Shown here in pieces: positions 15,044 to 17,425 of a DNA stretch of 17,425 nucleotides. The position numbers and the translations under genes were made by a program. The stretch's first letter is position 1; each line of letters begins with the position of its first letter. Origin of the DNA: an uncultured Beijerinckiaceae bacterium (GTDB taxonomy: Bacteria; Pseudomonadota; Alphaproteobacteria; Rhizobiales; Beijerinckiaceae); contig CALMGA010000443.1 in assembly GCA_937863205.1 (NCBI GenBank), positions 17,099 to 34,523 of the forward strand, given 5' to 3'. Below the pieces are notes generated by a model. That model saw nothing but the letters and a program-made list of their open reading frames with translations, made no database searches and was not told where the DNA came from.

Positions 15044-15700
15044 GTGGCCGAGGCCAAGCTCACCATCAGCAGCAAGAACTATTCGTCCTGGTCGCTGCGC
15101 GGCTGGCTGATGTGCAGGTTCTCCGGCCTCGACTTCGCCGAGCAGGTGATTCCGCCAACCAACCCCAACATGCGCGCCGAACTGCTGCTGCTGTCGCCCT
15201 CGATGCTGGTGCCGTGCCTGCGCCACGACGGGCTGACGATCTGGAACAACCTCGCCATCGGCGAATACCTCAACGAGGTGTGCCCCGATGCCGGGCTGCT
15301 GCCGCGCGACAAGGCGCGACGCGCCCGCTGCCGCTCGATTTCGGGCGAGATGCAGGCCGGCTTCGCGCCGATGCGCTCGGCCCTGCCGATGAACCTGAGG
15401 GGCGACTTCCCCGGCTTCCGGGTGTGGTCGCGCGCCCAGGCCGACCTCGACCGCATCTTTGCGATCTGGCGCGATTGCATCGACGCCCATGGCGGCCCCT
15501 ACCTGCTCGGCGACACCCGCTCGATGGCGGATGCGATGTTCGCCCCCGTGGCGACCCGCATCCGCACCTATCACGTTCCCACCGACGAGCTGTGCCGGGC
15601 CTATTGCGACACGATCTACGCCCTGCCTGAGATGGGCGAATGGATCGCCGCCGCCCGCGCCGAGCCGGCGGACGTCGAGGAACTGGAGGTCGAGTTCTGA
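15044..15700 (+). CDS. Glutathione S-transferase family protein
   Basis: This is a 218-residue protein with the two-domain GST layout: an N-terminal thioredoxin-like domain opening LTISSKNYSSWSLRGWLM, a Val-Pro-Cys turn (SMLVPCLRHDGLTIWNNLAI) that stands where the cis-proline and Glu/Asn-Ser glutathione contacts lie, and an all-helical C-terminal domain with YLLGDTRSMADAMFAPV. The NYSSWSLR opening is shared by an uncharacterised bacterial GST group. The start is GTG at 15044 after GCGGAGA. The in-frame ATG 20 codons upstream is followed at once by a perfect hairpin and adds residues unlike the family. Cytosolic; the substrate is unknown. It converges on mipZ with only 19 bases between stops and no terminator visible. 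Confidence 0.88.
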   Translation: MAEAKLTISSKNYSSWSLRGWLMCRFSGLDFAEQVIPPTNPNMRAELLLLSPSMLVPCLRHDGLTIWNNLAIGEYLNEVCPDAGLLPRDKARRARCRSISGEMQAGFAPMRSALPMNLRGDFPGFRVWSRAQADLDRIFAIWRDCIDAHGGPYLLGDTRSMADAMFAPVATRIRTYHVPTDELCRAYCDTIYALPEMGEWIAAARAEPADVEELEVEF

Positions 15701-15719
15701 TCGTCGCCGTGCCGGCGTA

Positions 15720-16673
15720 TCAGCAGGCCATTCCCATCCCGCGATAAACGCCGGCGATGCGGTTGAACCATTCGTGGCGCGCCTGCAGGTGGGCCATGCC
15801 CGATCCGCGGTGCGGCAGCTGCAGGGTGCCGACCAGCTCCTCGATCTCGCGGCGCGCCGACTGCTGCGAGGCCGAAAGCGTTCCCGTGCGCATCGCCTCC
15901 TCGATCGGGTCGAGCGCGGTCAGGCCGATGGGGAACAGTTCGCGAAAGATCACGCGGTCGTGCAGCCCGTCGGCGGCGCGGAACTTCAACTCGCCTGCCA
16001 TCCGGCCGAGGCTGACGGCGATCTGCTTGGCGTTGTTGGACTGCAGGGACGCGATGCGGTTGCGCACCAGCACCCAGTCGATCAGCCCCTGGTCGACGAG
16101 GTGACGCTTGCGCCTGGCCTCGATGACGAGGTCGGCATAGTGCGAAACGGTGCCGCGCTTCGTCCGGTCGTGGTGGACGCGCGAGAAGACGTCGACATCG
16201 ATGTAGGAGTCGTTGACCGGCGACACCAGCGTGTCGGCGAGCGAATGGGCGAGGCGCATCAGGTAGGAGTCGGAGGCGGGCGTGTCGATCACCACGAACT
16301 CGTAGGCGTGCTCGACCTGGGCGATCGCTTCGGCAAAGGCGCCGAACTCCATCGTCTCGTTGTCGCGCACGTTGTCCGATCCGCCCCGCGCGAGGGCGAA
16401 GTGGAACGGCAGCTCGACATCCCAGGGCGCGGTTTCGGCCCAGGACCGGCGGTTCTCGTAGAAGCGGGTCAGCGTCTGCTGGCGGGTGTCGAGGTCAATG
16501 GTGGCGACCCGGAACCCGGCTTTCATCAGGGCGACCGAAAGGTGGATCGAAAGGGTCGACTTGCCGGTGCCGCCCTTTTCGTTGCCGATCACGATCACAT
16601 GCGCCGAGCGCAGGTCCGGCGGCTCGATCTCGTCGCGAGCAGGATGGAAGGCAGCGTGGTCGGCCCGGCTCAT
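15720..16673 (-). CDS. mipZ: Division plane positioning ATPase MipZ
   Basis: MipZ is a ParA-type ATPase that forms a gradient from the ParB-bound poles and blocks FtsZ assembly away from midcell in alphaproteobacteria without Min. The product is 317 residues. It has the deviant Walker A KGGTGKST at residues 33-40, the switch aspartates in IDLDTRQQTLTRFYENRR (Asp60, Asp62), VIDTP around Asp130, and MipZ-specific stretches DWVLVRNR (199-206) and RELFPIGLTALD (244-255). These match Caulobacter MipZ as I remember it better than chromosomal ParA. A strong ribosome-binding site (AGGAGGGG) precedes the ATG. It follows the monooxygenase gene by 56 bases on the same strand. parAB is not in the window. 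Confidence 0.93.
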   Translation of the reverse strand: MSRADHAAFHPARDEIEPPDLRSAHVIVIGNEKGGTGKSTLSIHLSVALMKAGFRVATIDLDTRQQTLTRFYENRRSWAETAPWDVELPFHFALARGGSDNVRDNETMEFGAFAEAIAQVEHAYEFVVIDTPASDSYLMRLAHSLADTLVSPVNDSYIDVDVFSRVHHDRTKRGTVSHYADLVIEARRKRHLVDQGLIDWVLVRNRIASLQSNNAKQIAVSLGRMAGELKFRAADGLHDRVIFRELFPIGLTALDPIEEAMRTGTLSASQQSARREIEELVGTLQLPHRGSGMAHLQARHEWFNRIAGVYRGMGMAC

Positions 16674-16681
16674 CGATCAGG

Positions 16682-16694
16682 CCCCTCCTGATTC
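16682..16694 (-). promoter_or_regulatory. mipZ ribosome-binding site next to a GANTC site
   Basis: On the minus strand GAATC is followed directly by AGGAGGGG and then the mipZ ATG. GANTC is the CcrM methylation target, and in Caulobacter CcrM methylation is reported to activate mipZ and ftsZ. The position inside the 56-base leader fits, but GANTC is not rare here. Confidence 0.35.
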
Positions 16695-16729
16695 CCCGCC
16701 GATTTAGGTAGCTCTCGCGCCCCGATCTG

Positions 16730-17425
16730 TCACGCGCCGGGTCGATCGATCTTCCCGCTCGGGCTCCTACCCGCTCCGTAGAGCCAGTCGTAGCCGGCCA
16801 GCAGCCGACGGCCGCCGAGGAGACGCATGGTGGCGTCGCGCGCCGCGCCGGCCGGGCCGGCGAGGTGGTATACCCGGCCGAGACGGCGCGAGGCGGCCTG
16901 AACCCGCATCGCCCGCGCCTGCCGCGCGGCGGAGAAGCGGGCGAGTGCCTCGGCGGCCGACAGTCGGGCGGCGAAAGCCTCGGCGAGGGCGGCGGCGTCC
17001 TCGATGGCCTGCGCGGCGCCCTGGGCGAGAAAGGGCAGGATGGGATGGGCGGCATCGCCGAGCAGCGCGACCGGGCCGGCGTTCCAGGCGGCGAGAGGGG
17101 CGCGATCGTGCAGAGGCCAGGTCGTCCAGGCCGATGCCGCCGCGATCAGCGAGCGGGCGGCCGGGTGCCAACCGGCGAATCGGGCGGCGATCGTTCGCGG
17201 GTCGCCGGGCGCCGACCAGATCGCCTCCGCGGCGGGCCGGGCCGCATCCCGAGGCAGGTCGCGGGTCACGGCGACGACGTTGTGGAGGCGACCTCCGTCC
17301 AAGGGATAGTGCACGAGGTGGGCGTCGCGTCCCAGCCACAGGCCGGTTTCGCCGCCGGGCAGCGGCGAGGGCAGGGCGGCCGCGTCCACCAGCGCCCACC
17401 AGGCCGTGCGCCCGGTTTCCTGCGG
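16730..17425 (-). CDS. FAD-dependent monooxygenase, C-terminal part (start outside window)
   Basis: This is the last 231 residues of a class A flavoprotein hydroxylase (salicylate hydroxylase/UbiH-like, PF01494 type). The frame is open to the window edge, so the N-terminal GxGxxG FAD-binding fold lies beyond it. Visible features are GRTAWWALV near the edge, like the GRTAWRALV of relatives, and the second FAD motif VALLGDAAHPILPFLAQGAAQAIEDAAALAEA split here as the Gly-Asp core and the alanine-rich helix after it. The C-terminus is short and rich in Arg and Gly. The substrate cannot be named. It is upstream of mipZ on the same strand, with 56 bases between, and may share a transcript. Confidence 0.88.
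   Translation of the reverse strand, partial: PQETGRTAWWALVDAAALPSPLPGGETGLWLGRDAHLVHYPLDGGRLHNVVAVTRDLPRDAARPAAEAIWSAPGDPRTIAARFAGWHPAARSLIAAASAWTTWPLHDRAPLAAWNAGPVALLGDAAHPILPFLAQGAAQAIEDAAALAEAFAARLSAAEALARFSAARQARAMRVQAASRRLGRVYHLAGPAGAARDATMRLLGGRRLLAGYDWLYGAGRSPSGKIDRPGA

Noticed and set aside
15459..16691. 410-codon plus-strand open frame
   Set aside because: It overlaps the 3' end of gst in another frame and runs antisense to mipZ, whose Walker motif is intact.

Overview
The window is G+C-rich (roughly two thirds by eye) chromosomal DNA, most likely from an alphaproteobacterium of the Hyphomicrobiales (Rhizobiales). The pointers are the gene order cdsA-dxr-rseP-bamA-lpxD-fabZ, three Omp25/Omp31-type eight-stranded barrels, a MipZ division ATPase, and an intergenic palindromic repeat of a type I remember from rhizobial genomes. 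No database search was possible; all family calls come from motifs read by eye.

Positions 1-7558 (+ strand) are the envelope and lipid block: the 3' part of cdsA (phospholipid precursor), dxr (isoprenoid precursor), rseP (site-2 protease), bamA (outer-membrane protein assembly), an lpxD-like gene and fabZ. The block departs from the textbook order in two ways. The lpxD-like product is only 260 residues. It lacks the loop and the C-terminal part that carry the catalytic histidine of LpxD. After fabZ, where lpxA-lpxI-lpxB normally follow, comes a quinone oxidoreductase. The local lipid A pathway is therefore broken or moved. This is the most interesting point in the window.

Positions 7689-8666 (+) hold the quinone oxidoreductase, which converges on the outer-membrane protein cluster. 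Positions 8767-13298 (all - strand) hold three related small barrel porins with rimO between the second and third. The two outer copies at 8767-10753 are about 84% identical in the mature part but have unlike signal peptides. The spaces between them hold hairpins, terminators and one copy of the dispersed repeat; the other copy lies just before lpxD.

Positions 13586-17425 hold a mixed set: an intracellular PHB depolymerase (phaZ, -), divergent from a glutathione S-transferase-like gene (+), then mipZ (-) and the 3' part of an FAD-dependent monooxygenase (-). A tandem 11-bp repeat lies between omp copy 3 and phaZ. I see no rRNA, tRNA, CRISPR array, insertion sequence or phage gene. Apart from the lpx question and the repeats, this is ordinary core genome.
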